Below, one piece after another: positions 10,131 through 22,230 of a DNA stretch of 64,000 bases. Position 1 is the stretch's first letter, and each line of letters starts with the position of its first letter. The stretch lies in contig NC_135787.1 of assembly GCF_051106095.1 (NCBI RefSeq), forward strand, positions 176,077,501 through 176,141,500, in the 5' to 3' direction. A model generated the notes under the pieces. It was not told where the DNA came from. It worked only from the letters and a program-made list of their open reading frames with translations, and searched no databases. Both the position numbers and the translations under genes were made by a program. Source of the DNA: Pogona vitticeps. Lineage: Eukaryota; Chordata; Lepidosauria; Squamata; Agamidae.

Positions 10131-11204
10131 CTGTGTTCTATATGCTTTTGTGAGCACAGCCTTATCCATATACTTCATGCCTTACACTTGCAGGTGTCCA
10201 CTTAAAATAGCTTCAGAAAACTTAGATTTATTGTTATTTCTGCTTTTTAGTCAATCTCACAACATTATGGGAGTTCCTGTTCTCTTCCCTCCAGGCTCCT
10301 GCAAGCAGCCAGAATTTTCTGATTATCTTGTGGCAATTAGATGAGCGGAGGAAAAAAAATTACTCACCTCAACCTTTCCTGTAAACTGCCCAGCAAAACT
10401 GTTTTAATGAGTGTTTCACAGTGCAGCCAACTCTATCAACTTGCTATGAAATGAAACATTTTTACCTGGATATTTCATTAAACTGAAAACTACATCACTG
10501 GAAGCTTAGTGACATTTTGTAATATTTACATTTATTTACAAACCTATTGCTTGAACATTGATATAGGATAGGGATGTGATGAATGCTGTCTAAATTACTG
10601 TTCTCAATGAAACAACAGTCTTGACATATAACCTGCTGACCCACAAGATTTCTTATCTTGAGCACAAAAACAAGGTAAGAGCAACTCACACAAAATTTTG
10701 TGATGTGAAGTACACACACAAGGACCACAGAAGGACTTGTTGGTTGATCAAAAAGATACAAACAACTCATTCAATACCTCTAATTTTTTAAAAGTTCACA
10801 GAAGAAAACTGTAGCTACTATGCATTTACATAATTTCACACAAAAAATGTTCTCATGGAACCAAAAACTCTCACTCAAGACAAAAGATCCTTCCATTTAA
10901 GAGGTGAGGAAAAAGTGGCAATTTCTCATGCATGACAATGTGGAAAATTTACATCCCCAGTGGATGTACAGCTTCAGCTCTCACAGACAACCAAGAGAGA
11001 ACATTAGCATGTCAAAATATTAAGTAGCAGCAGTCCAAAAATTCCACAGTGCCTCTGTTTGATTCAAGTTGAACTTTGTTTCTCCTTCCGCATGTAAACA
11101 GCTTGGGGTCCAAGCTGTCTGAAAGATCGCATCTCCCTTTATGAGCCTGCCTGTATTTTAAAATCATCAGGGAAGGTCTTTGTCTCCATCCCACCACCTT
11201 TACC
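10131..11204. other. Intergenic DNA, nothing recognised
   Basis: AT-rich sequence without a supported gene or repeat family. Confidence 0.5.
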
Positions 11205-11478
11205 TGTGCAGCTTGTGAAGACACAAGAGAGGTCCTTCTCTGTTACTGCTCCCAAGCTGTGGAACTCCCTCCCATGGGAAGCCATGCTATTCCTTCCTTT
11301 GCTGTCCTTCTGCAAGCAGCTAAAGGCAGGTTTTCTGTGAGTAACTAGCTACCTAAGAGGGAGGCAGCTGCTATTGTTTCCCACCACCACCTTCCAGTTT
11401 TTTAATTTTTTTAATATTGTAAGCCACCTTGGGTCCTTGTGAGGAGAAAAACTGTGTATAAATATTTTGGATGGACAG
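11205..11478 (+). mobile_element. L2-type LINE 3' end
   Basis: Contains 'ctccctcccatgggaagccatg' (remnant of the LWN-LP motif at the end of the ORF) and the 3' UTR motif GTAAGCCACCTTGGGTCCTTG followed by TGTATAAATATTTTGGATGG. It is closely similar in layout to 23560-23905. It is 5'-truncated and non-coding. Confidence 0.6.
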
Positions 11479-11689
11479 ATGGACGGACGGACACCTTGAT
11501 TATTGGTACTTCCCAAAAGGCTTCCTTAATGCAACCATCGAGCATTGTTCATGGAATTTTATGGAAGGCCCAGATGATATTGTCTTCCATTTTAATCCTC
11601 ACGTGTTTTCCCACTTGCTTCATCTGTGCTTTTTGTTACCACCCAGATTCTGTCAAAGAGGGAAAGAGCGACTGGCTACACAAGATAGA

Positions 11690-12225
11690 AAAGGGCGACC
11701 AAGATGATCAAGAGACTGGGACAATCCCCCATGAGAAAAGGTTTAGGGCACCATAAAGAGAGGGAAAACACAACAGAGATATATAAAATTATGCATCTTG
11801 TGGAGAAAGTAGGAAGAAAGAAGACTTTCTTGCTCTCTCCTGATACTGGAATTTGGGGTCATCCACTGAGGGTGAATAGTGGGAGTTTGAGGCCAGATTG
11901 AAAAAGTACTTCTTCAAACAGCACAACTGTGGAACTCACAAAGCATAGTTATGGCTGCTAGCTTGGATGCCTTTAAAAGGTAGCTGGATAAATTCTTGGA
12001 AGTCAGGGCCATCAATGACTGCCAGTCAGGAAGGCTATCGAAGTATAAATGGCAGCATGGAATGCATGTCAGCTGTTGAAGAGCATGTGGTAAAAGAGAT
12101 GCTATATTCATGGTCTTCTTGTGGCATTCGCATATGCAAGAGTTTGATCATTTTCTGAACAGAATGCTGGACCAAACAAGTCCAGCATTGGTTCACTGCA
12201 GCATGTCTTCTGAGTGGTAGTGTTA
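11690..12225 (+). mobile_element. CR1/L3-type LINE 3' remnant
   Basis: Degenerate but recognisable CR1-group 3' region: 'atataaaattatgcatcttgtgga', 'gtggaactcacaaagcatagttatggctgctagcttggatgcctttaa', 'ggtagctggataaattcttgga', and an end at 'aatgctggaccaaacaagtc'. The order matches the conserved end of the ORF and 3' UTR. It is old and broken. Confidence 0.6.
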
Positions 12226-12780
12226 TGAACTAGAACCATTATACTAGGCCCCTCACCTTAGGTCCACCTTCTATTTCCTTTCAAGTACATCAAAGACTGG
12301 AGGGAAATGGCTTAACAGGGGAATCTGCAGTAATAGCCGTATGTGTAGAAATCTGACAAGAAACCCATAACAATGTACAGTACTAATTAAGACATCAGAC
12401 ATCATTATGAATACCTATTTGATCATGGCAGCAGCCCAAAACTTCTGAGAGCATGGAGGGAGGTCAGGAACACAACTAAGTCTCATATCATCTTGTGAAA
12501 GTAACAGTGGGAGGTCCTTGAATAAAGGACTCATAATAAAGAGTTGTCACTCAATATCACAGCAAAGGCTTTGCATGGAGATGCACTCTGGATCCGTCAT
12601 TGATAACCACAGTTTAGAAAAGTTGTTTTTGGAATACAACTTCCACTATCCACTACGTAAATTGTACCTTTAAAAGAATTTGTCCAAATTCTGGTAATAA
12701 CACAATTTTTAAAGGCCTGAGGACTTGAACAAAAGAGCCGGCAATCTTAATTCGGACCCATTGCAAGGATTTAAAGCCAG
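12226..12780. other. Intergenic DNA, nothing recognised
   Basis: No supported gene or repeat. Confidence 0.45.
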
Positions 12781-13300
12781 ATATTTATTTATTTGTTCAT
12801 TCATTAGCAGCTCACAACAGTTAAAACCAAACAGTAATCAGTTTTTAAAGTGCCACAAAAATATAATAAAAAACAAATGCGTATTGATATTTAAAACACA
12901 ATGAGAAAAAAATTAAAAAACATATTTAAATTCAATTAATATTGCATACCTGAGACCTTTTGCCCCATTGCTTGAAAGTCTGCCTGAAGAAACTCTTTCT
13001 GATGAAAGGAGGACAAGAGGGAAGAGGTCAACCTGGCTTCTTGGAGTAATGCATTCAAAAAGTTTGCTCCTTATATACGGCCCACACAGCTTCAAGTACT
13101 ACTCTCTGGGCAGTTTACAATATGATTATGCAGGTTATAGAAAGCCTGAGAGCAGCTACTGAGAAGGTCCTCTTTCATGTCCTCACCAAACAAGCCTGGG
13201 AAGCTGGAGGAACAGAGAGAAAGGCCTCCTTAGAAGGTCTTAAATGCGACAAAGGCTTATATGCATAATACTCAAGAGACATGAATTTGGACACACAAAT
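12781..13300 (-). mobile_element. Degenerate LINE 3' remnant with Sauria-type SINE fragment
   Basis: ATTTATTTATTTGTTCATTC at 12783 followed by a minus-oriented 3'-UTR-like stretch suggests an old LINE tail. Within it, 13065-13145 (TCCTTATATACGGCCCACAC ... CTGGGCAGTTTACAATATGATTATGCAGG) is the minus-strand tail of the Sauria-type SINE seen whole at 33183-33424. The LINE assignment is weak. Confidence 0.4.
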
Positions 13301-13609
13301 ATCTCATTTTCTGCTTTTCCTGTATTCATTCTTTTAATATTCGGAAATGCTTTCTATCAGAAATATGAAGATATTAGTGAATGTTAATATTTTCTTATAA
13401 AAATAATCAGAAACAAAATTCTCACTCATCCCTATTGGCAATGGGGTTCTGTTGGACAGCTTAGTGATGATCATGACAGCCCAGCAGCAGCTGATGTGCA
13501 AAAGCAAGTTCTGTTATAGGAGAGGAAAATAGAATTTGCGACAGTATAACACTTGTGTAAAAATTTATGCTACTATACTAAAACCTGGGGGTGATAACCA
13601 TGATTTGCA

Positions 13610-13765
13610 CATTATTTGTATACAGAAGGTCCCAAATTCAACTCCTGGTACTTCTGGAAGAAGTAAAGAATCTCTGGATTGCTGCTGCCAGCCAGTGTCA
13701 GCAATACTGAGTTAGATGGACTCACAATCCCACTCAGTACAGGGCCATTTCTATGTTTAGTTCCG
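13610..13765 (+). mobile_element. MIR-like SINE (family E)
   Basis: A B-box-like 'aggtcccaaattcaactcctgg' followed by 'gctgctgccagccagtgtcagcaatactgagttagatggactcacaatcccactcagtacaggg' matches a SINE family common in squamates. The A-box half is degenerate. Confidence 0.5.
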
Positions 13766-14899
13766 CCATGATACATAATAAAACCACATTTCTAGGGATA
13801 TTTTGGTTTGTGCATCTTAAAAATATTGTACATGTGGAAAAGGAGTACAGTAATGATACAAAAGGGGAAGTGAAATGATCAGACTCACAGCAATTCCCTT
13901 CCAAAGAAAAGTTAAAATATGTGGGGCTCCTTCGTTTAAATAAAAATAAAGAAACTTATAAAAGAGGTACAAAATTATGCTGTGGAGAAAAAGACTTTCT
14001 CACAATTTGTAAGTAAATGTGCTCGGGGAACACTGAGAATTACCTAGGGATTTCTGGAAGTACCAAAGAGAATCTCCAAAGATTATCACAACAGGCAGGC
14101 CAACTCATCAAGGAGCAGGTGCTCCTGCACATATCCTTCAATTGTGTCCCTACTGTGCTAACAGCTAAACTAGAGTACAAACAGCTAAAAATATGTTACT
14201 TTGGAAGTATGCACTACCTGCTTGTTTACCCATTTCCATTCCCATAACATTAGCAGTTATATTTATAAATAAAGAGAAGCTTACAAAAGCATGATAGGTT
14301 GTTTCTCTTCACAAAAGTACCTCTATAACAACTGCATTGAATTTCACCATGCTTGGGAAAGAAGATCAAAATATTATACAATTTCAAAGACCCTGAATGA
14401 TCTATCAATTACACAAAGAGCTACAGCATACCTTCATGACTCCTGTTAAGTGCTGTAACATTGCTTCTAAAGAAGAGTGCTTTTCATTGCTCAACTGCAG
14501 TGAAATTAAGTGGCAAAACTGCAGCCACAGCAAATCTGATCTGAAAAGGGACTGCAAAGACACAACTGACCAGCAGCCTGAAGTCATTAGTAATCACAGT
14601 AAGACATCTCCCACATCGCTACCCCATGTATTCACATTATTTGGGAAGCCCAGCAGGTGTAATTAATGCTGTGATAAGAGGCTGCAGCAAAGCTTGATAG
14701 GAGAGAAGGAATTAGACGTGGCAATGCAACACTCCCCCCATCTGGATCAAAGCTGAGCGTCTCCACAAATGCAGGAAAATGTACCAGTGTATGAGAAATA
14801 AAAGATCTGCTTGTGACGGAGGTGGGGAGGGCGGGAGGGCTAGCAGCAGAGATGCTCCCAGCTTCAAAATATGGGGGAGGAAAGCACAGGCCACTCCAC

Positions 14900-14972
14900 G
14901 TATATAAATAGCTGTCACTGAAAGAACTGCAGCAGCTCTGCCTCTGCATTCAAGAAGGCAGAGCTGCTGCAT
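14900..14972 (+). promoter_or_regulatory. TATA box followed by perfect stem-loop
   Basis: TATATAAATA at 14901-14910 is followed 18 bases later by a perfect 16-bp inverted repeat (14928-14943 and 14956-14971, GCAGCAGCTCTGCCT / AGGCAGAGCTGCTGC plus a T-A pair) with a 12-base loop. A start site about 25-30 bases after the TATA box would fall on the left arm. The surrounding DNA is unique-looking, with homeodomain-like TAATTA just after it. Whether it is a real promoter is unknown. Confidence 0.4.
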
Positions 14973-15599
14973 TAATTATCAAGTAATTTAGAAGCTGCTC
15001 AAATAAGAAATGGAGCAAAACACACACACACACACGAAGGATAAAAATAACAAGGCTAACATACGAAGCAATGCAAAGCTGCTGATTAAAACCTACCACC
15101 TGCCAGCGAGAGTGGCACCTGGTATTGAGAGCTACCAGAATAGAAGCCTCGTGCTCGAGTAATGAATGTCACGGCAACGTGTTCGTTCCCACCTCCTGTC
15201 TACTTTATGTGAGACTAGAGGCAAACGTGAGCAGCAGTGGTTGCAAAATAAGTTGTGTTTGTTTTGTTTTGTTTTTGCTTAGCACAGAAACGAGGCAGGT
15301 GAAAATGTCGCCCTGGAATATTATTCTCAAAAATAACTGTGCCACACATCGCTACCAAAGAATTTAATACTGAAAGGCCCTCGGGAGGCTTAGGTCCTTT
15401 GCAATGGAACGTATTAATGAACTCAAACCTGAGACTGGCACTCTGCATGTGTGAAGAGCAGAGAAGACAAAAACAACAGCACCCAGGAACCCCTCCAGTC
15501 AGCCTGCCCATGTAGGCTGGGGTGTCATGGAGTGGCCATTCTAAAAAAGGACAGCTTAACAGCAGGCTATATATGGAAACCCTCTTATATAATGTTAGC
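14972..15599. other. Intergenic DNA, nothing recognised
   Basis: Contains a short (CA)n run at about 15020 and AT-rich homeobox-like words. There is no gene or named repeat. Confidence 0.45.
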
Positions 15600-15785
15600 A
15601 CTTTACTCCATCTAGCCCACTATTATGTAGGCTAGCTGGCAGTGTATCTTTCAAGCCTTCCAGCACTGGTCTTCCACATCACCTACCTCTTGATCCTCTT
15701 AACTGCAAACGCCCAGGATTGAACTTGGGACCTTTTAGAGGCACAGCTTGTACTCTGTCACAGAGCTACAGTCCCTCTGATTGTG
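15600..15785 (-). mobile_element. MIR-like SINE (family E), minus strand
   Basis: On the minus strand: a tRNA-like head 'gctctgtgacagagtacaagctgtg', B box AAGTTCAATCCTGGGCG, then 'ccagtgctgg ... actgccagctagcctacataatagtgggctagatgga'. This is the same family as 13610-13765, better preserved at the tRNA end. Confidence 0.55.
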
Positions 15786-15944
15786 ATTGCTAATGACTGC
15801 TGGTTGATTTCATGAAGGCACTTCCCGTTCCATCGCCATCCCTTCTGTCCTCGACACACCAATACATTTGCTTGAACCTTTGGACAGGAAAAGTGACATG
15901 ATACCAAGGCCATTACATCATACATCCCACTTTCCCTTAGAGTA

Positions 15945-16075
15945 GGGGTAGAGAGCACATGGCCTTCCAGTTGTTGGCACATTGTAGTCTCTATTGCCCA
16001 TCATCATTGGCTCCAGTGCCTAGGGCTGGAGGGAGATACTCTCCAACAACTCAAAGGTGGCACTCTCCAGACACT
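15945..16075. mobile_element. hAT-like MITE remnant
   Basis: CACATGGCCTTCCAGTTGTT at the left and CTCCAACAACTCAAAGGTGG at the right frame a 'ttgtagtctctattgcccatcatcattggc' core. This is the classic foldback MITE layout (ggccttccagatgttgttgga ... tccaacaacatctgg). Ends are degraded and no clean target duplication is seen. Confidence 0.4.
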
Positions 16076-16604
16076 TCCCATGCAACATCTAGAAGGATCC
16101 TCCTCCTGAAAGCTAGAAAGAAAAGCTTCCATCAGGAATCATGAAGGAGTTGTTCTGTGGCCAGGCCAGGAGTAGGTTGCTGGACAGTGTAAAATACCCC
16201 AAGGTGAAGTACAGGGAGTCTTCATTTGAGGTGCCCTAGGACACCCAGGAGGGCTCCCACTGAAACACCAGGAGGCGTTGCAGAGTCAAACTGCAACCTT
16301 AGATAACAACTTGATAGAATTTACTACCACATGTGCGAACCATGAGGTCCGTCTGGATTTTGGGCAGGTATGGGGACCTTTGGTTTCTGTTTTGCCCCAC
16401 TACTTTCCAGGACCAGTCTATTACCATTAAGCCTGCTGCATGGAGCCGTTGGGAATTGTAGGCCAAAACAACTGAAATGCCAAAGATGCCCACGTTCTTT
16501 AAAGACAGGAGCCATATGGTGCTGCCTTAAACTAAACCAGACCAGATGCCCAGGGTAACCTGCTCCGACTGACAGCAACCATCAGGCAAAGGTCAGTAGT
16601 TAGA

Positions 16605-16660
16605 GTTGTTGTTGTTTAGTCATTAAGTCATGTCCAACTCTTCGTGACCCCATGTACGTA
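16605..16660 (-). mobile_element. Bov-B LINE 3' end, 5'-truncated
   Basis: GTTGTTGTTGTTTAGTCATT and AACTCTTCGTGACCCCATG are the reverse complement of the Bov-B 3' terminus, matching the end of the full-length copy at 45220. Only about 55 bases remain, ending in the (GTT)n-style tail. Confidence 0.75.
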
Positions 16661-17324
16661 CTCTAACTATGGAGGACTTCTTCACCACCAGCAACCTGAT
16701 TTTTAAAGAAAGTAATTAATGGGAGGAGGCCAAAAAAAAGTGCTTAACTTTTCCAAGAAAATCTCTCATGGATACCAATACAATATCAGTCAAACTTCCA
16801 AGAGTCTCAGAGCTAACAAAATCCTTCCTACATTCTTATGCAGTATTTATGCCAGAAATCAGATGAGCTCTGCTGTAGCCAGAGATTGACAAGTTGTTGA
16901 AAAATGGCCGCATGTTGATTGAATTGTTAATAAGCTAAATTATAATTAAACTACATTTGCATTCAAAAGGGAAACTTTAAACATGCACATTTATTTTTAA
17001 CTGGCATTTATATTTATGTCAGCATAGTAAAAAAATTTACTAGTCCAGAAGGATATTGGAAAATCTCATCTGTGATTGTACTCCCCCGCTCCAGCTTTCC
17101 CCTATGATAAGGTTTGAAGAGAACAGCTACATGAATGTTTGAAAATTGAATTCTCACCTAGCACTGCAAACTCAAAACAGAACAAAACAGAACAAAAATC
17201 AAGAAGTCAAATTTTCCATTGAGGGAGATGGTAATGGATACCAGTTTCTAAAAATTTATCTTTTTTTCACCTTCTGTTGTTTGTTTTTTTCTTGTTTTCC
17301 ATGTTGCCTTCTTATGCTATCCTC

Positions 17325-17785
17325 TCCAGAATCACACACAAGGGCTGGAATAGACCACAAGAGTCACTGAATCCAGCCCTCTGCCAAGGCAGGAAATCCA
17401 ACCTCTGTTGAAACACTTCCGGTGTTGGAGAATCCACCATCCTACAAGATACTCCATTCCATTATCAAACAGTTCTCACTGTTAGGAATAACTTCTGAAC
17501 ACTGAGGTTAAATCTTCTTTCCTGTAATTTAAGCCAATTACTTTCGCTCTTATTCGCAGAGGTGCAGAAAACAATCTCATTCAATCTGCCACGTCAGCCC
17601 CTCCAGTATTTAAAGATAGCCATAATACAGTCCCTTGTTCTTTATATTGAACATGGCCAACTCCCTCAACCATTCTTCATGATCCAAACTCTTTATAATC
17701 CTGGTTGCTCTATTCTAGACATGTCCCAGACTCTCAATATCTTAAACTGTGGTGCATTTGAGCCCAAAGCTGAATCCAGGAGTCC
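17325..17785 (-). mobile_element. CR1 LINE 3' region, minus strand
   Basis: The plus strand reads 'agaatcacacacaagggctggaatagaccacaagagtcactgaatccagccctctgcc ... ctgttaggaataacttctgaacactgaggttaaatcttctttcctgtaatttaag ... ggttgctctattctagacatgtcccag', the reverse complement of a CR1 3' end (FF-LT motif region and 3' UTR). It is 5'-truncated and diverged. Confidence 0.8.
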
Positions 17786-19131
17786 TCTCCCAGCATGAAT
17801 CTTGAGAAAAGTAAACCATACAAATCTAGGTTTGTTCCTTCATTCTGAACAGAACAATGGAGGGGGTGCCAATTAGTTAATCCCCAACATCATTTAATCA
17901 TCTCCCATCAATTTCAGTTGCCATCTTGCATCTTTCAAAAATGTTTTGTGACTGTTTGTGTTTTCATGTGAAGGATGATCATATAAATGAATAAACATTT
18001 GAATGCTTGACTGAAGTACAGAATGAGGATTTAGCCCAATGGATGGACCAATAAGCGATTTTGACTTACAGACATATATGCATGCCATGAAAACTAAAAA
18101 GTTGGTCTCATGCTATGGGGAAGAGAACTTGCTGTGGCTTCTTTTTAATTACACATGTCTTCACTCTTAGAAAGGAAAGTCATGGAGGACAGGTCTATCA
18201 TGAGCTATTAACTATGACAGTGAAATGTGACAAAATTATTAGAGGCATAAAACAAAACATATGATTAAGGAAGGCTATAAAACAGAATTTATAAAATTAT
18301 GAACTATGCAGATAAAGGGTTTTTTCTCTCTTATACAAATGATGATAGTACTACAAGTTTGAGAAAATTGATCAGCAGCAGGTCCAGGGATAAGAAAACA
18401 TATATTCAAACCAGCGGTAGGACTGCATTGTTTTTGGAATGGGCTGACGCAATTGGGACTAGATGGAAGGGTTGCTTTAAAGGGCGTCTTTTAAGATCGC
18501 ACTCTGGAAGTGACCATTTCTGGCACAAACCAGATCTTCATATCCTCATCTGATTGCACCCAGAGTTTGGGTAATTAGGCCTGCTGTTTCCTCACTGAAC
18601 TTCTAAGGGTGGTCAAAACTTTACCTCATCTGGCTATTAAAAAAAGTAGAAAAGAAAAGAAATTGGCTTTTAACATTGGCTTTTGAACTGTTTTTAAATT
18701 ATATTTTCAGGTAGGTTGTTGCACATCACTTTTGGGGCTGTGGTGAGCTGAGAATCCATTAACAAATGGTTCCCAGAAATAAACAGACAAAAAGAATCTG
18801 GCAGTATGGAGGGCAGCAAAAACAAGAGCTATAGAGCCGCAAACGATTAAAAAATATATTTTTATTAGAACAAATACAGGTTTGCAATAATGTGCTGAAT
18901 TTTTGTGTGCTATTAAAAAGAATGGGATCACTTGGTCCCTACTTACTACAAGAAAGGAGAACAATTAAAGAAGCACTAAAGAGGGATCTGCTGGCACATG
19001 ACCTCAAAGGTGCAGGAAGATACAGTATGTTCATGATCTTACAGGACTGTAGTATAAGAGATCATCAGACAAATTCTTCATAACTCTGCAATGTTAGTCA
19101 TTTATAGCAAATGTTATACCCTTCTCCAAGG
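17786..19131. other. Mostly unassigned intergenic DNA with a faint CR1/L3 trace
   Basis: Around 18180-18500 the words 'tcatgagctattaactatgacag', 'aatttataaaattatgaactatg' and 'gggactagatggaagggttgc' recall CR1/L3 3' sequence, but divergence is high. The rest is unassigned. Confidence 0.35.
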
Positions 19132-19323
19132 TCAGTGGTTTAGGTATCCGCCTGAGAAGCCAGAGGTGGCGAGTTCAATTTCCCACTGTGCCTCCAGGGA
19201 GAAGAGCCAGCCTGTGTAGTCATGGGCAAGATGAAGTCCCAGGACACCCCCAGAAGCAAATGGTAAACCATTCTGAATACTCTCTACCTGTAGAACCCTG
19301 AAAAAGATTTAACTTTGAGGCAC

Positions 19324-19361
<38 letters not shown>
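19132..19361 (+). mobile_element. tRNA-derived SINE, family C, with (GAT)n tail
   Basis: 'ggtcagtggtttaggtatccgcctgagaagccagaggtggcgagttcaatttcccactgtgcctcc' is a tRNA-like head with A and B boxes. The body (gaagagccagcctgtgtagtcatgggcaagatg ... atggtaaaccattctgaata) matches the copies at 5572 and 30735. It ends in a (GAT)n run of about 36 bases. Confidence 0.65.
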
Positions 19362-20262
19362 ACCTTTCTCCAGAGTAAATGTGTCTTAGATTTGGTTACA
19401 CAAAATGGATTAAAAGAACAACAACAAGGGACATCAACAAAATGCCATGTCCCAGATGTCCAACAGTAACCTGGCCATGAATGCAGAGAGTGAGGAGCCA
19501 GTCTAAAGGATCTTTCAATTCAGCTAGGCCTGTGTCCTCCTGACCTGACCCAAACCATTTCCCATGAACCTGAGGCCTCCATGCCCAGAAGAATGATGAT
19601 CCTCTGATGCCTGGTTTCCACTCTGGGAGAGCTCCACAATAGAGTATGTCAATACTGTACCCACAGCATGAGTCCCAGAGAGAGGACAAAGTTCTAGGGA
19701 ACTATCCTTAGAAGGCTTCCCAAAGGAAGAAAGCAAGGTGAGTTGGGAGGAAGTAATCCTCAGCCAGCAATGTAAGAGGTCTCAGTTCAGCTCTACTCAT
19801 TGTCAAAGCTGGGTGGTCACTGGGAGCTGTCCTTCGCGTTGTACCTTCTGTCCAACTTGCAGACCTTGCCCTGTGGTTGTCCAGACCAGTCCTGAGCACA
19901 AAACAAAAAGTGATAGAGATGAATGAGCAGAAAATTTACTTAATATAGTACATGACATCCAGTGAATTTGAGATTTGAAAAATTAACCGAAAGTGAAACC
20001 AACAGTGAATGATCTGTCCTTCCAGCTTCAGAGCTTTGCGTTCTTAAAACTTTGATTTCATTTCTCACCATGTTAAGCCTATATTAAAGTCATAAACTCT
20101 TTATTTATTTTTCTGAGATGGTCCTCTGGCATCCATATAGCAGGCAAAATGATCTTTCCATACTCAGTGATAGTTATTAATTCCTCCTTGATGGATTATA
20201 TTGTCTCAACTCAACAAGCCAGTGTAAAAAAGAAATTTTCAAGTACCCAAGATTCAATGTAT
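19362..20262. other. Intergenic DNA, nothing recognised
   Basis: Several open frames exist on both strands, but none shows family motifs or splice context. Confidence 0.45.
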
Positions 20263-20949
20263 TCTCGAAGGCTTTCATGGCTGGGATCTGATGGTTGTTG
20301 TGGGTTTTTCAGGCTCTGTGGCCGTGTTCTGAAGGTTGTTCTTCCTGACGTTTCACCAGTCTCTGTGGCCAGCATCTTCAGAGGACTGGAGTAGGAACTC
20401 TGCCCATGCTCTGTTCCTGTTTGTTGGGTAGTTGAGTATTTATAGCTGTGGGAACAGCTTTTGTCCTTTTCAAGAGATAGGGTGATCAGCGTGTCTTTGT
20501 TGTGATGGGGGGGGAGATTATCTGTCACTGTGATTGATGTGTGTCAATAGCTGGTCTTTGTGCAATGATCCCTGGTCCTTGTAGCTGGGTAGAGTTCATT
20601 GACCTTTTGCAGGCTGTATTTTTCAGTATTGGGAGTCAGGCCGTGTTTAGTTTTAGGCCTTTTTGTTGAAGTTCTGTTGATGTTTATGGATTTCAATGGT
20701 TTCACTGTGCAGTCTAATATAATGATTGCTGGTGTTGTCCAGTACTTCAGTATTTTGAAATAGAATTTCATGTCCAGCTTGTTTTAGGGCATGTTCACCT
20801 ACTGCTGATTTTTCCAGTTGTTTTAGTCTGCAGTGTCTCTCATGTTCTTTGATTCTGGTGTGAATGCTGCGTCTTGTGGTGCCAGCCACAGAGTCAGGAA
20901 GAACCACCTTCAGAACACGGCCAAATAGCCCGAAAAACCCACAACAACT
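20263..20949 (-). mobile_element. Penelope-like retroelement fragment with GIY-YIG-type C terminus
   Basis: Flanked by inverted copies of the family's terminal repeat (GTTGTTGTGGGTTTTTCAGG at the left, CCCGAAAAACCCACAACAAC at the right). The minus strand encodes RSIHTRIKEHERHCRLKQLE, then KSAVGEHALKQAGHEILFQN and TEVLDN. This resembles the R-x4-R-x-K-E-H, K-S-A-x-x-E-H part of the GIY-YIG endonuclease at the C terminus of Penelope-like polymerases. The reverse transcriptase is absent. The left repeat carries the hammerhead-like core on the minus strand. An old, partial element, treated as a fossil. Confidence 0.8.
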
Positions 20950-21835
20950 ACCCGAAGATTCCTTGACTTCAGGTAAGAACAATACAAGGAGTTTTATTAG
21001 TAATTTTGCCATCACGGTCTGTTGTAGTTTGCAGAAATTGTCCTGTGTAGAACTAGGGTCCTGTCCCTTTGAGAAGCAAAGCACAAGCACCAAGCATTCC
21101 GATGCAGCAAAAGGCAACAAAGCAGCAGGTATTGTCATTTTGCACAAATTTCCTTTATTTGCTAAAAAAAATCATCCCAATTCTTGTTCTCTGTTGAGTG
21201 TAGTACAAAAATACCTTCCCTTCTCACAGGGGGAGGCGCTTCTTTGTGGCTCCTCATCTTCACATGTGAGGATAAGACAAGTGAAGATTTACATCCCAAT
21301 TCAGGATAGAAAGAACATTAAAAGTCCGAAAATGTCAAACATGGGAGAAAACCCAATTGTTAGATCATCCTAACCCTAGCTAGTGGTGATTGTTCTTACT
21401 TGTTTTCCACATTCTTTAGGGAAAGCAGTATTTCTCCCTAGTTCACCAATATCAAGAAAGTGTACTGCTTCAAAAATCAATAACATGTATTACTTAGAAA
21501 GTGTCTTGTGTTGCAACAGTTCTGTCAGATTCACTGTCAATATGCAACAGCTGCACAGACATGCATACAAAAACAGACATCTTAAGAAAGAGCGTTTTCA
21601 CATTTCAGGCCTCTGTCCCTGCTGAAAAGCAATTTTTGTTCAGATTTCAACTTCCTCTACCTTTTCAGATAATGTCCTCTATCTGAATCATATTGATTTG
21701 ATCTTAACAGTTTCATCTTAATGTTATCTTAAGTGTAAAAAAAGTGTCATGAAAAGAATTCTGGAAATCATAGCTTGTTAAGTGCCAAGAAACATCAACT
21801 AAACATCTCCCTTCCTGAGTACAAATTCCCAGTGT
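20950..21835. other. Intergenic DNA, nothing recognised
   Basis: No supported gene or repeat between the two Penelope-like fragments. Confidence 0.45.
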
Positions 21836-22230
21836 ATTCTCAAAGGCTTTCATGGCCGGGATTCAATGGTCATTGTAGGTTTTTGGGCTGTTTGGCTATG
21901 TTCTGAAGGTTTTTCTTAATAAGGTTTAGCCAGTATCTCTGGCTGGCATCTTCAAAGGACAGGAGTTAGAACTCTGTCTCTGTTCTGGTGTAGTGTAGTT
22001 GAGTATTTTGTAGCTGTGGAATCAGCTTTTTGTCTTTTTCAGGAGATTTGGTGATTATGGTGATTAGGGTTCTTTTTTTGTTATAGGTGTATTGTTGTGA
22101 TGGGGGGGGAGATGATCTGTCACTGTGATTGATGGGTGTCGGTAGCTAGTCTTTTGTGTGCAGTGATCACCGGTCCTTGTGGCTGGGTAGCCACATGGCC
22201 AAACAGCCTGAAAAACCTACAACCATAAAT
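21836..22230 (-). mobile_element. Penelope-like terminal fragment
   Basis: 'attctcaaaggctttcatggccgggattcaatggtcattgtagg' and the stretch through 'tagctgtggaatcagctttttgtctttttcaggagat ... gatcaccggtccttgtggctgggtag' parallel 20263-20600. It is more diverged and lacks the GIY-YIG part. It closes with an inverted terminal piece (CCTGAAAAACCTACAACCA). Confidence 0.75.

Noticed and set aside
19396-19736. 97- and 70-residue minus-strand frames
   Set aside because: No recognisable motif, no exon boundaries, and overlapping frames in several phases.
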